Below, piece after piece: positions 54,589-64,000 of a DNA stretch of 64,000 nt. This DNA is from JBKEDC01 sp047975205 (GTDB lineage Bacteria; Bacteroidota; Bacteroidia; Bacteroidales; Prolixibacteraceae). Position 1 is the first letter of the stretch. Each line of letters starts with the position of its first letter. The notes beneath the pieces were generated by a model, which worked only from the letters and a program-made list of their open reading frames with translations, searched no databases and was not told where the DNA came from. The position numbers and the translations under genes are program-made. The stretch lies in contig JBKEDC010000043.1 of NCBI GenBank assembly GCA_047975205.1, positions 1 to 64,000 on the forward strand. Reading direction: 5' to 3'.

Positions 54589-55956
54589 TCATTTAGACGG
54601 CCAGTTTAATGATTCTGAATGGGCATCATCCATAAAACCAGATAGTTTCCTCACAATATCCGAGTTTTGACCGGACAAATCTGTTGTTTCTTCTCTGTCT
54701 TCAATTAAGTTATATAATTCAATAGTTGTCGCATTACGGATAAGCTTCCAATCTCCTAATCGAACTGCTTGCGCTAAACCTGTTCTCGAATATTGCTCCC
54801 AATACAAATAACGGTCGTTCTTACTCATTGAATTAGGTCTTAATATTTCAGGAAGCAAGCTCACCCCATCTGTATTCACTGTTGTCTCTGATTTTGTCAA
54901 GTCAACAAGCGTAGGCAGTATATCCGGAAAATAGCACGGAAAATCTGATATTTTCCCGGCATTTAATTTATTTGGTAATTTTACAATCAGAGGAACGCGT
55001 ATTCCTCCTTCATATAGTTCACCTTTCCATCCTCTTAATGGCGCATTGGGCTTAATTACTTTTGTGTTTGCTGCTTTTGCCCCCCCATTATCCGACGCAA
55101 AAATGATAATTGTATTTTTGTCTAATTTTAATTCCTTCAGTGTTGCCAATATTCTTCCTATGCAGTCATCCATTTGAGTAATTAGAGCTGCATATGATTT
55201 ATCATTATCTGATAAGTCAGTATCTTTATAATCTCCCCATGATTTTGCATCGAGTGGTACGTGCGGAGCATTATATGCTAAATACAAAAAGAACTTACTC
55301 TCTTTGTTATTCTTTAAAAACTCGATAGCCTCTTTTGTAGATCGGTCTGTATTATGATCTACATGCTTCCCCCCCAAATTATCTTTTATAATATATCTTT
55401 CTCTATTTTTCCAACGAACAGATGGATAATAATTATGACTTTTAGGTTCATGTATTAACCATCCGTAAAATTCATCAAAACCTCTATCCAGAGGTCCGGC
55501 ATGAAGGTCGAAACCTCCAACATGCCATTTATTCACTACACAAGTTTGATAACCATTATTCGACAATATATTTCCTATTGTAGAATCTTGAGGCTGCAAG
55601 TTTGTTCTCCTCACCACATGATTGCCATGAGGAGTTTCTTTAATCCCCTCAATACCTCCCACAGAGCACATGTTTCCTCGTATGCGAGTATGTCCGGTGT
55701 GTAGCCCGGTGAGTAAGGCACAACGAGAAGGCGAGCAAACACTAGCTCCCGCATAATTGTTTGTGAAAGTCACCCCATCTGCTGCTAATTTATCAATGTT
55801 TGGCGTTTTTATAATAGTGTTGCCAAAACACCCTAAATCGCCATAACCCAAGTCATCTGCCAATATAAAAATAATATTAGGTTTGTTTTCTTTATTGTCT
55901 GCATCTTTACACGCAAATAGCGGTAACAGCAGCAGTACAAATATTTTTATTTTCAT
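54589..55956 (-). CDS. Formylglycine-type sulfatase (S1 family), lipoprotein
   Basis: 455 residues with lipobox LPLFAC near residues 11-16, so membrane-anchored. Alkaline-phosphatase-fold sulfatase: metal ligands in FILADDLGYGDLG (Asp34, Asp35) and the modified-residue motif CSPSR at 74-78, where Cys74 must become formylglycine by an anSME enzyme encoded elsewhere. Later IIFASDNGGAKAA supplies another metal site, and LRGWKGELYEGGIRVPLIVKLP is standard. It removes sulfate esters from a sugar. Its presence between susD and GH2 in a pectin-type locus is unexpected. Confidence 0.93.
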   Translation of the reverse strand: MKIKIFVLLLLPLFACKDADNKENKPNIIFILADDLGYGDLGCFGNTIIKTPNIDKLAADGVTFTNNYAGASVCSPSRCALLTGLHTGHTRIRGNMCSVGGIEGIKETPHGNHVVRRTNLQPQDSTIGNILSNNGYQTCVVNKWHVGGFDLHAGPLDRGFDEFYGWLIHEPKSHNYYPSVRWKNRERYIIKDNLGGKHVDHNTDRSTKEAIEFLKNNKESKFFLYLAYNAPHVPLDAKSWGDYKDTDLSDNDKSYAALITQMDDCIGRILATLKELKLDKNTIIIFASDNGGAKAANTKVIKPNAPLRGWKGELYEGGIRVPLIVKLPNKLNAGKISDFPCYFPDILPTLVDLTKSETTVNTDGVSLLPEILRPNSMSKNDRYLYWEQYSRTGLAQAVRLGDWKLIRNATTIELYNLIEDREETTDLSGQNSDIVRKLSGFMDDAHSESLNWPSK

Positions 55957-55990
55957 AGTCCTAATATAATTATAATTAGAAGATTGGGCA

Positions 55991-56025
55991 AAAGAAGACC
56001 TGAGCAGATTGGGCAGGTCTTCTTT
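55991..56025 (-). terminator. Hairpin between susD and the sulfatase gene
   Basis: AAAGAAGACCT (55991-56001) pairs with AGGTCTTCTTT (56015-56025). On the minus strand it follows the susD stop and is trailed by only four Ts, so it is probably a partial terminator that lowers expression of the enzyme genes relative to susC/susD. A direct repeat AGATTGGGCA occurs at 55981-55990 and 56006-56015. Confidence 0.6.
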
Positions 56026-56037
56026 TTTTTAGTTCAA

Positions 56038-58113
56038 TTAATATCCGGGATTCTGCATTGCTTCTTTCTCAGATGCACTTAGAGGTTGACCATTTTCATT
56101 GGTAATACCATCTAAAAAGTTCTGAGGAAGAGGACGAAGGCAAATTGTTTCATCAGAGAATTGTGTTTTTCCGGAACGTACCTGACCATCGTTAAATGCA
56201 CGAATGCGAGATCCTAATGTTTTAGTTCTGGCTAAATCTTTCCAACGTAACTGTTCACAAGAAAGCTCTCTAGTTCGCTCATCGAGTAGGAAAGTCATGT
56301 AAATACTTTCACTACCACCATTAGCATTAACAGCTGTATTAATAGCTCTATCAATCGTTGAGTTTTCAATATCTGCAACACCTGACAACAACAAGTTACT
56401 TTCTGAAGAGGCTGTAGTTTCAGGCATGTCATTATTTGACTCATAATATGTATTTGTTCCAATATAAATTGCACCATCAGAAGAGAAACCGCCCCCTTTA
56501 TTGTCACAATATGGATTATTCAAATAAGCTACTCCTCCATCAACATGAAATGTTCTATCTTCACCTGATTTATAAGCTGCACGTTCACGTAACGCATTGA
56601 AATATGAGATTGCACTGTTTACATCACCTTTTCGAATATAGGCTTCTGCTGCAAATAAATAGTCTTCAGCAGAACGAGCTATTATGCCATCCCGAGTTCC
56701 AAATGCATTACTCAAATCTTGGCGGAATCCATCGCGATATTTAGCTGTTGACGGATAACGTTTTTTTGCTGTCGGGTCATAGTAGCCATAGTTACCATGT
56801 TTTCCAACCCATTCTTGAGACTCTCCGGAGAAATATCGCACGAAAGTATGTGTATTTTGGAATGTACCATCTTTATAAACGCCGGTTGGGTCAGCAACAT
56901 CATCTGCATCTGTCCATGGTTCCCAACGATTGTCTCCGGCATCATTGATAATATATTTGATAGCCAAATCATATCCTTGGAATCTAGGCTGACCAACTAA
57001 GTCTTCACTTGGTGCATTATCTTCCGTATATCTCGGAGCTTCTGCATTATTATCGCATCCATACGCTGTAATAAATGATTTCCAAAAGCGTGAATCATTT
57101 ACTCTATCATATACGTCTAGCATGTAGTTTGTAGTTCTGGTGTAACAAAACTCTCGACCTCCAGAAATATCACGAGAACAGCCTGCCAAGTCCATATAAA
57201 CAGATGGGAAATACAAGTGCGTTTGATTACCATAACGACCATGGGTAGTCCAATCATTTGAAAACTGAGCCGAAAGAATAATTTCCGGATTAATTTCATT
57301 GTCATCGTTTGCTTTCGTATAGTTCCATAAATCTGAGAAATCTGTTGCCAATGGGTTTGTTTCAATTACTTTGTTGGCATACTCGATTGTTTTATCTAGA
57401 TCGTCAGCCACATAGCTTGAATTCCAATCTTCGTTTACTTCAGATGCACGAGTAAGGTGTGCCTTAGCTAAAAAGTGTGCAGCTGCAGAGCTGGAAACAC
57501 GTCCAAATTGAGTAATCGCACTCGGAGCAGGCAGCAATTCATAGGCATGTTCTAAATCAGATATAATCTGATTATAACATTCTTCTGCACTATTACGCGT
57601 AAAATAGGTTTCTACTGAAGTTGATGGTTTCAGCTTTAAAGGTACACCACCATATTGTTGCAGCAATTCAAAATAGAAATAAGCTCTAAAGAAGTAAGCT
57701 TCTCCCAAACGCGTGTTGTAATTAGCATTATCTTCCGGATAATATTCAGGAATATTTTGCAACAAAGTATTTGCTGTTTCAATTGCTGCATACTGATTGT
57801 CCCAATGATTCGATCTAGTTAATGCTCGATAATCTTGGGTATAGGCATTAAAATCCGGCACTTCATTATTGGCATCTGTTGTTTCATCGGTTCCCAATTG
57901 ATAGAATATAACCGACCAATCATAATTAAATTGAAATTGCAATTTAGTGTATAGACCTGTCATTTGGTATTCCATACCATCTTCTGTTTGAAAATAATCT
58001 GTATCATGATTCCTGATATCATCTTCTTCCAAAAAACGATTGGTACATGATGCTGCACTTCCCAATAATAAGGAAGAGATCGCAATAATTTTAATTGTAT
58101 TTTTTAGTATCAT
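56038..58113 (-). CDS. SusD-family surface glycan-binding lipoprotein
   Basis: 691 residues from ATG 58113; the open frame runs on to 58248 but that part overlaps susC. Lipobox GSAASC, then TNRFLEEDDIRNHDTDYFQTEDGMEYQMTGLY, a typical SusD start. It is larger than most SusD proteins (about 500-600), as seen in some pectin-binding members. The C-terminal LLDERTRELSCEQLRWKDLARTKTLG segment is the conserved SusD tail. It pairs with the SusC gene 22 bases upstream and would capture rhamnogalacturonan oligosaccharides. Confidence 0.94.
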   Translation of the reverse strand: MILKNTIKIIAISSLLLGSAASCTNRFLEEDDIRNHDTDYFQTEDGMEYQMTGLYTKLQFQFNYDWSVIFYQLGTDETTDANNEVPDFNAYTQDYRALTRSNHWDNQYAAIETANTLLQNIPEYYPEDNANYNTRLGEAYFFRAYFYFELLQQYGGVPLKLKPSTSVETYFTRNSAEECYNQIISDLEHAYELLPAPSAITQFGRVSSSAAAHFLAKAHLTRASEVNEDWNSSYVADDLDKTIEYANKVIETNPLATDFSDLWNYTKANDDNEINPEIILSAQFSNDWTTHGRYGNQTHLYFPSVYMDLAGCSRDISGGREFCYTRTTNYMLDVYDRVNDSRFWKSFITAYGCDNNAEAPRYTEDNAPSEDLVGQPRFQGYDLAIKYIINDAGDNRWEPWTDADDVADPTGVYKDGTFQNTHTFVRYFSGESQEWVGKHGNYGYYDPTAKKRYPSTAKYRDGFRQDLSNAFGTRDGIIARSAEDYLFAAEAYIRKGDVNSAISYFNALRERAAYKSGEDRTFHVDGGVAYLNNPYCDNKGGGFSSDGAIYIGTNTYYESNNDMPETTASSESNLLLSGVADIENSTIDRAINTAVNANGGSESIYMTFLLDERTRELSCEQLRWKDLARTKTLGSRIRAFNDGQVRSGKTQFSDETICLRPLPQNFLDGITNENGQPLSASEKEAMQNPGY

Positions 58114-58135
58114 AATTATTTCAATATTTTTTAGC

Positions 58136-61100
58136 TTAGAATGATGCACGTAATCCGAAAACGAAACTACGAATAGTAACCGGTGAACCCATAGTGCTTG
58201 AATTATTAGAATAGTCACGATAGTCGGGGTCAAACCAATCGCAAGCACTGTATATCGTAAATGGATTAATTACCTGAGCATAAATATTCAATGAACTTAT
58301 ACCTGTTCTGCCCAATTGAGATTTATCAAAAGTATAGCCCAAGTTGATATTACGTAATTTGATATAAGACGCATCTTGATAATTTTGAGAACTAGCATAA
58401 ATATCTGCCGATTCTCCGTTAATACCCGGTTGATAATATTCAGCGTCTTCATTTACACCGGGAATAAAGTAATCAACTTTACGTTCGGCATAACGTCCGT
58501 CAAGTGTTTCTTTACCTTTTCTAATCGTACCGCCCCATCGAGCATAAATAAAGAATGACAGATCCCAGCTTTTCCATGTAAATTTGTTTGTCATACCGCC
58601 TGTCCAATCCGGACGAGTAGTACCTACGATTTGGCGATCATTATTAGCATCTATTTTACCATCTCCATTCAAATCTTTTACGCGGATACTACCTACTTGC
58701 CTACCCATTGCTTCAGCCTCATCAGCATCTGCTGTCTTATAAATACCATCATACACATAATCATAATACACGCCAATGTTTTCACCAACGAACCAGCCAT
58801 TGTTAATGTCAGACTGAGCATTATTTGCTAATTTCTCAATTCTGTTATCATCTTTCGACCAATTCAAATTAGTTTCCCATGTAAAATGATCTTTCTTAAT
58901 GTTTATTGTATTCACCTGAAAATCAATACCCCATCCTGAAGTTTCACCCACATTAGAATAAGTTGTCGTGTAACCTGTTAATGATGGGATGGACATTTTC
59001 ATTAGCAAATCAGTAGTACGTGTAGTATAAAAATCAAGTGATCCTGCGATACGGTTATTCAAGAAAGCATAATCTACACCATAGTTAAATTGAGAAGTTC
59101 GTTCCCAACCCAGTTGATCATTGGCCATTGATGCAGGATATTTTGCTGAAGGATCAGAAGCTAAATAACCTAAACTCGAATCGTCGGCATGCCAATTATA
59201 ATAGTTTGACATAATGCTTCCTTTTGTAGCGTAAGCTGAAATTGCAGCATTACCCGTTTGTCCATATCCGAAACGGAGTTTCAATTGATCGATAGCTTTA
59301 GCATTTGCCATAAAATTTTCTTGATCCATACGCCATCCCAATGCCATTGAAGGGAAAGCCGCCCACTTGTTGCCCTCAGCTAATTGAGATGCCCCATCCC
59401 AACGAATCGATGCTGTCAATAAATATTTATCATTGTAAGAGTAGTTACCTCTAATCATGTAAGAAGCCATTTGAGTTTGCGTCAGACCGCTCCCGAAAGA
59501 TTTAACATCACCAGCGGAAGAAAGATTATACCAAAGTTCTTCGGGTGTAGCCACATTTGCTTTCAGACTGAGATTATCTGAGTTGTATTTCTGAGCTGAT
59601 TGCATTAATGTAAAACCTAAATCATGTACATCATTAATTGTTTTATTATAATAAATCAAGTTATCTAAAGTCCATGAAATACGATTTGTATTATTCATCG
59701 ATGCTACGTTGTTACCATTACCGTTAATACCTCTGGCATCAGAAAAACTTCCATTATCGGTATACATAAATTCAGGACCAAATTGGAAACGATATTTCAA
59801 TCCTTCTAATGGCTTCCACATGTTCCCGAAGTCTAATTGTGTATAAATACTACCCGATAAGCGATAAGTTAAGTTTTGACTTACCGAATATTTTAGCTCA
59901 TCAATAGGATTCTGAATATTCACATCTCCGGCTGCCGGATATTGAATATAGTTGCCGTCAGAGTCATAAGGGACTGTCCAAGGAAGCATTGATCTAAGTG
60001 CGCCATAATAATCTCCGGCTCCGGTAACTGATTTTGAATATCGATAACCAAAATCTTGGTCTGCATAAGAAATATTTGCATTGGCTCCCATAGTAAACCA
60101 ATCAACAGGGGTAGCTTCAAATGACAGTTTTGAAGTATAACGAGTATAATCTTGTCCTTTTACAGTACCTGTTTGACTTAAATATCCGAAGGAAGCATAA
60201 CCTTTAAATTTATCGTTACCTCCTGATACAGATATTGTGTGGTCGGTTACCACTCCAATCTGCTCACCATATGAAGACCAATCATAATTTCCGGCAAGTT
60301 CAGGATGCCACTCACCATCTACCCATCCTTTTTCTATATTAGCCCAAGAATCCGGCTGCGACCCCCATGTTGCATAATCATTAGCATAGTTTGGTTCAAT
60401 GGTTCCGAATTTAGCTAAACGAGCGTATTGCATCCATTCAGCTGTATTCATGTATTCGGTAACATCGCTCATCTTACTGATTGTTACAGAACCATTATAA
60501 TTCACTTGCACTTTACCGCTTTTTCCTTGCTTTGTAGTTACCAAAATAACTCCATTGGCACCGCGTGATCCATAAACTGCCGTGGCTGATGCATCTTTCA
60601 GTACATCAATTGACTCGATGTCTGACGGGTTAATATTATCAATGCCTCCATTTTGTACGATAATACCATCCACAACGTACAATGGCGAGCTACTGGCCGA
60701 AATCGAGCGAGTACCTCGAATCGTAATACTACCAACTTCACCCGGACGCTGGCTATTGGTAATATCAACACCGGCGGCCTTACCTTGCATACCTTGTAGG
60801 GCATCTTTAACCGGCATCTCCTGAAGGTCGTCAGCGCTTACGCTCGACAAAGCTCCCGTAACATCACTTTTCTTTTGTATCCCGTATCCCACAGCTACCA
60901 CTTCTTCAAGTCCGATTGCATCTTCTTTTAGAGTTACGTTAATTTCTGATTTCCCATCGATGGCAACATCCTTAGATTTCATTCCTACAAATGAAAAGCT
61001 CAATTCTTTTGCATCTGCAGGCACTCCTAATGTATACTTACCATCTACATCTGTAATAATTCCTTGCGTAGTTCCTTTAACTACAATCGTAGCTCCCGGA

Positions 61101-61237
61101 ATAGGTTGCCCGTTACTGTCGCTAACCGTTCCTTTCACATTTTTTGTTTGGGCAAACGACATTATTGACACGGAGATAAAAAGAAGTGTCAACATCATTT
61201 TTGCCTTAAACAAGTTTCTAGTTTGCTTGATTCTCAT
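58136..61237 (-). CDS. SusC-family TonB-linked outer membrane transporter
   Basis: 1033 residues: signal peptide (ending SIMSFAQ), carboxypeptidase-like regulatory domain (about 33-115, VKGTVSDSNGQPIPGATIVVKG), plug (EEVVAVGYGIQKKSDVTGALSSV, SPLYVVDGIIVQ, ATAVYGSRGANGVILVTTKQG) and 22-strand barrel ending RSFVFGLRASF. These are the classic SusC forms for glycan import. It is first in the minus-strand pectin locus and diverges from the hybrid sensor gene, which would activate it. Confidence 0.95.
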   Translation of the reverse strand: MRIKQTRNLFKAKMMLTLLFISVSIMSFAQTKNVKGTVSDSNGQPIPGATIVVKGTTQGIITDVDGKYTLGVPADAKELSFSFVGMKSKDVAIDGKSEINVTLKEDAIGLEEVVAVGYGIQKKSDVTGALSSVSADDLQEMPVKDALQGMQGKAAGVDITNSQRPGEVGSITIRGTRSISASSSPLYVVDGIIVQNGGIDNINPSDIESIDVLKDASATAVYGSRGANGVILVTTKQGKSGKVQVNYNGSVTISKMSDVTEYMNTAEWMQYARLAKFGTIEPNYANDYATWGSQPDSWANIEKGWVDGEWHPELAGNYDWSSYGEQIGVVTDHTISVSGGNDKFKGYASFGYLSQTGTVKGQDYTRYTSKLSFEATPVDWFTMGANANISYADQDFGYRYSKSVTGAGDYYGALRSMLPWTVPYDSDGNYIQYPAAGDVNIQNPIDELKYSVSQNLTYRLSGSIYTQLDFGNMWKPLEGLKYRFQFGPEFMYTDNGSFSDARGINGNGNNVASMNNTNRISWTLDNLIYYNKTINDVHDLGFTLMQSAQKYNSDNLSLKANVATPEELWYNLSSAGDVKSFGSGLTQTQMASYMIRGNYSYNDKYLLTASIRWDGASQLAEGNKWAAFPSMALGWRMDQENFMANAKAIDQLKLRFGYGQTGNAAISAYATKGSIMSNYYNWHADDSSLGYLASDPSAKYPASMANDQLGWERTSQFNYGVDYAFLNNRIAGSLDFYTTRTTDLLMKMSIPSLTGYTTTYSNVGETSGWGIDFQVNTINIKKDHFTWETNLNWSKDDNRIEKLANNAQSDINNGWFVGENIGVYYDYVYDGIYKTADADEAEAMGRQVGSIRVKDLNGDGKIDANNDRQIVGTTRPDWTGGMTNKFTWKSWDLSFFIYARWGGTIRKGKETLDGRYAERKVDYFIPGVNEDAEYYQPGINGESADIYASSQNYQDASYIKLRNINLGYTFDKSQLGRTGISSLNIYAQVINPFTIYSACDWFDPDYRDYSNNSSTMGSPVTIRSFVFGLRASF

Positions 61238-61316
61238 GATTGATTGAAAAATAATTAAACGTTAGTTTTTAAATACTGAATAACTTTCACAAAACAATAA
61301 ATTCATATTTTCGCAA

Positions 61317-61324
61317 CAAAAGTA
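61317..61324 (-). promoter_or_regulatory. Probable -7 box of the susC operon
   Basis: TACTTTTG on the minus strand matches TAnnTTTG. No TTG lies at the correct distance, as expected for an activator-dependent PUL promoter. The leader would be about 75 bases. Confidence 0.45.
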
Positions 61325-62101
61325 AGTCCTCATTAAGGCATAATAAATGTATTTACGTCCATAATAATGGAATTTCTGAGTAACAAGCACCGGATGCATT
61401 CACTTAAAGTTTTCGTAAACTTTCAATTGGATTAAACTACAAACAAATAATCAACTAATTTGCAATGAATTACATTTTTTAATTTACATAATAGTACACT
61501 TTTTAATTAATCACAAAAGAATGAGGCTTAATAATTTTAAATAGAACTAGCAGCCTAGCTATGATTCGAAATATTTTATGCAAGTTCGATCAGGAATAAG
61601 AATGATATTTTATTCACTTATTATTCAACACCAACAACAAAGGCTAGAATAACAAGCAACAAGACAGTAGATTACACAACAATCACGCCTGAAGTAATGA
61701 AGAATGACATGCACTTTACACGCAAAATATCTTTTTTGCTTAATGAGAATTGCTTTAACTCAGCATAATTCATCCTTTTACAATATATTAATTGGGGGAA
61801 ATATTAATGATATACAATTTTAAGAGATAAGAATTGGAACAATTTGTATAAATATAAGCTTTTATCAATGAGAACTTCAACAAAGATGACTATAGCCCCA
61901 AAAATACCAATGAGTTTTGATGCCGATTTCATTGCAATCTCTTTCGGTACACCCATTAATGACATACCTGAGTTTATTCGTGTCTAAGCTCAAAAAACAG
62001 GTCAATACTTTCGCAGTTGAGCGCAACATTAAATCAACATGGAAAATTGTACAAAACATTAAAATATTATCAAAATAAAGATAAATAACAAGGTAATTAT
62101 C

Positions 62102-62109
62102 TACATTTG
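62102..62109 (+). promoter_or_regulatory. Probable -7 box of the hybrid sensor gene
   Basis: TACATTTG matches TAnnTTTG 31 bases before the ATG at 62141; no convincing -33 element. Confidence 0.4.
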
Positions 62110-62140
62110 AAAAAGAGAGAATAACATCACTGTTAACTAT

Positions 62141-64000
62141 ATGAAAACTATTAGCGTATTTTTTGTTTTTTTTTATCTGTTGGGATTAACCGAGTTTTGT
62201 TCCGCCAAGACTCAAAATGATTTACATTTCTCTCAGATCAGTGCAAAAGACGGTTTATCTCAAAACACAGTGCGCTCCATTCTTGAAGATAAAAAAGGAT
62301 TTATTTGGGCAGGAACGCTTGATGGATTAAATAAATATGATGGGTATCACATCACCACCTACAAACCGGAAATTGGCAATCCAAATTCTTTAATCGATCA
62401 CCGCATCCGAGATATTTATCAAGGACGTAATGGATATCTTTGGATAAGAACTTACAATGATGATTTCTGTTGCTATGATCCAAAAGTAGATTCTTTCATA
62501 AACTACTTACCAAAATCGGTTAACTCGAACGACAGTAAAGCCAAATACAACAATCTTTATGAGGATCACAATGGTAATATTTGGTTGTGGGGAAAAACTA
62601 ACGGCTGCATCAAGATAGGTATGCAGGAAGATGGCACTTTTACCGGAATTCCTTTTTTAAGAAATCAATCTACAAATAATGATAACCAATTTTTGTTTGA
62701 AGATTCCGATTCTACTATATGGATCGGTGGAAATAATGGCTTATATTGTATTTCTCAGGATAAATTAGAATCATTTTTCAATCAAAAATATTGTTTCACA
62801 AGCGGTGTTGAAGTTAATGACCAAATATATTTTGCCACGCAAAATTCAGTTATCATAGCATACCATAAGCATTCGAAAACATTTCAAGAAATAAAAATAC
62901 CCGAAGATTTTGGCAATATGTCTAACATTGCCAGATTAACAGACGATAAGCTTTTAACCATAAGTAGATCCTCAGGGATAGGAATTTACAACATCAGTGA
63001 TAATACTTTTAAAAAGCCCGAATGGGCTAAAGACACACGACTTCGCGGAGAGGTGGAGCTTATTGTAGATAAAAATGATGGTGTTTGGCTATATAATCAC
63101 TCCGGTATTGTTTGGTATTATAACCAAGGACAACATCGAGTAAAACGAATGGAGTTAATACCGGCAGATCTTGCTAAAGTTATCGATTATGAACGATATA
63201 CTATTCTCATAGATTCCGACGGATTAATTTGGATAACTACCTATGGCAATGGCTTGTTTACTTACAATCCTGAAAGTGATGAATTGCATAATTATAAATA
63301 TAATGACAATCAAAACAGCCCTGCTTCCGATTATTTATTATCTATCGCAGAAGACAATCATGACAACATATGGGTGGGTAGTGAATATGCCGGCATTATA
63401 AAAATCGTAAAGTCAAATTACAAGGTAGAAATTATAAAACCTGAAGAGGAAACTAATATCGGCAAAAACAATAACGTGCGATCTTTATTTAGCAGTAATC
63501 ATGACCAAAACATATGGGTTGGAACAAAAACGGGAAACTTATATATCTATAAGAATCATTTCTCGTCTAAAGAGTGTATTTATACCGATATCAATCCTTA
63601 TGCGTTGGCCGAAGATGGAAACGGCAAAGTTTGGATTGGAACAAAAGGGCACGGCTTGTTTATATCAAATAAAGAAAATTACGATAAAGAAGCTCATTTT
63701 TCCAATACATCAGATGATAATTCGTTAAGTTGTAATACCATATTTTCTATACTCAAAGACTCTAAAAATCGAATGTGGATTGGAACATTCGGAGGAGGAA
63801 TAAATTTAGCAGAAAAAGGAGCGAATGGTACAACATTTAGGCATTTCTTCTCTAATGAAGGTAGTCGAAGCTATATTCGATACCTACTCCAAGACTCTAA
63901 AGGAACAATTTGGGCTGCTACCAGCGATGGATTAATCCGTTTTCAACCAGATGAATTGCTCAATAACAACAATGCATTTCACATATATCGAATGAATCTA
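62141..64000 (+). CDS. Hybrid two-component system regulator (HTCS), N-terminal part, cut by the window end
   Basis: 620 codons are visible and the frame is still open at 64000. A signal sequence or first membrane segment (MKTISVFFVFFYLLGLTEF) is followed by a string of two-component-regulator propeller repeats, for example SILEDKKGFIWAGTLDGLNKYDG, DSDGLIWITTYGNGLFTYN, EDGNGKVWIGTKGHGLFIS and DSKNRMWIGTFGGGINL. These make up the two seven-bladed periplasmic propellers of Bacteroidetes hybrid sensors. The Y_Y_Y, histidine kinase, receiver and AraC-type DNA-binding domains would lie past the window. It would sense a rhamnogalacturonan oligosaccharide and activate the divergent susC operon. Confidence 0.93.
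   Translation, partial: MKTISVFFVFFYLLGLTEFCSAKTQNDLHFSQISAKDGLSQNTVRSILEDKKGFIWAGTLDGLNKYDGYHITTYKPEIGNPNSLIDHRIRDIYQGRNGYLWIRTYNDDFCCYDPKVDSFINYLPKSVNSNDSKAKYNNLYEDHNGNIWLWGKTNGCIKIGMQEDGTFTGIPFLRNQSTNNDNQFLFEDSDSTIWIGGNNGLYCISQDKLESFFNQKYCFTSGVEVNDQIYFATQNSVIIAYHKHSKTFQEIKIPEDFGNMSNIARLTDDKLLTISRSSGIGIYNISDNTFKKPEWAKDTRLRGEVELIVDKNDGVWLYNHSGIVWYYNQGQHRVKRMELIPADLAKVIDYERYTILIDSDGLIWITTYGNGLFTYNPESDELHNYKYNDNQNSPASDYLLSIAEDNHDNIWVGSEYAGIIKIVKSNYKVEIIKPEEETNIGKNNNVRSLFSSNHDQNIWVGTKTGNLYIYKNHFSSKECIYTDINPYALAEDGNGKVWIGTKGHGLFISNKENYDKEAHFSNTSDDNSLSCNTIFSILKDSKNRMWIGTFGGGINLAEKGANGTTFRHFFSNEGSRSYIRYLLQDSKGTIWAATSDGLIRFQPDELLNNNNAFHIYRMNL

Larger units (their letters stand above)
61238..62140. 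other. Regulatory intergenic region between susC and the hybrid sensor gene
   Basis: About 900 AT-rich bases between divergent genes, with no credible ORF. It should hold the binding site of the hybrid regulator. Candidate -7 boxes are at 61317-61324 (minus) and 62102-62109 (plus). I found no long repeat or RNA gene. Confidence 0.55.

Noticed and set aside
61877..62059. Antisense 60-codon frame in the susC/HTCS intergenic region
   Set aside because: No RBS or promoter and no sign of conserved protein features; probably chance.
1..64000. CRISPR arrays, insertion sequences, prophage genes and rRNA
   Set aside because: None seen on either strand: no regular spaced repeats, no transposase, integrase or phage structural motifs, and no rRNA-like sequence.

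Overview
The window is bacterial DNA from the order Bacteroidales. Supporting signs are three promoters of the TTG-N19/21-TAnnTTTG type, TonB-linked SusC/SusD pairs, a hybrid two-component regulator with propeller repeats, a tmRNA whose tag reads GENNYALAA, and a tRNA without an encoded CCA. It does not look like one uniform chromosome. Positions 1 to about 9450 are GC-rich (hand count 36/60 GC at 2101-2160) and resemble Parabacteroides-type sequence. Positions from about 9500 to 64000 are AT-rich (18/60 at 10501-10560) and use different codons. The change falls inside a tRNA-Lys gene whose acceptor stem does not pair properly, so the tRNA appears to be a hybrid of two genes. A contig mis-join between two related genomes is the simplest explanation; recombination at the tRNA is the alternative.

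Layout. 1-6621: an efflux operon (TolC-like outer membrane protein, membrane-fusion protein, MacB-type ATPase and permease) followed by a LytS/LytTR-type sensor kinase and response regulator. 6654-9331: PBP4-type D-Ala-D-Ala carboxypeptidase and, divergently, an AI-2E/PerM-family membrane protein. 9446-9518: tRNA-Lys(UUU). 9690-14153: L-lactate permease with lutABC. 14384-25822 (minus): a SusC/SusD (RagA/RagB-like) locus with a DUF4843 lipoprotein, a PKD-like lipoprotein, a lipoprotein carrying two aspartyl-protease DTG motifs, and two tandem TlpA-like thioredoxin lipoproteins; I infer peptide or protein capture. 26741-27137: tmRNA. 27219-28733 (minus): ECF sigma factor, probable anti-sigma factor and Spy/CpxP-like periplasmic protein. 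28868-37151: housekeeping genes including rsmA, a LolE-type permease, a Nudix hydrolase, an MltF-type lytic transglycosylase and a putative porin. 38009-40328: a TorF-like porin, P-II protein and ammonium transporter operon. 40462-42106: zinc-ribbon protein, DoxX protein, aldo/keto reductase.

42125-64000 is a polysaccharide utilization locus aimed at rhamnogalacturonan-type pectin. A divergent hybrid two-component sensor (cut by the window end) faces a minus-strand run of susC, susD, sulfatase, GH2, double-domain CE12 esterase, single CE12 esterase, GH105, two GH28, PL11 lyase and an SGNH esterase. The lyase would cut the backbone, the CE12 proteins remove acetyl groups, GH105 and GH28 process galacturonate ends, and GH2 removes beta-linked side sugars. 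The sulfatase is the member not expected for land-plant pectin.

No integrase, transposase, CRISPR array, plasmid or phage gene was seen. Family names come from recognised motifs and remembered family architecture; no database search was run.
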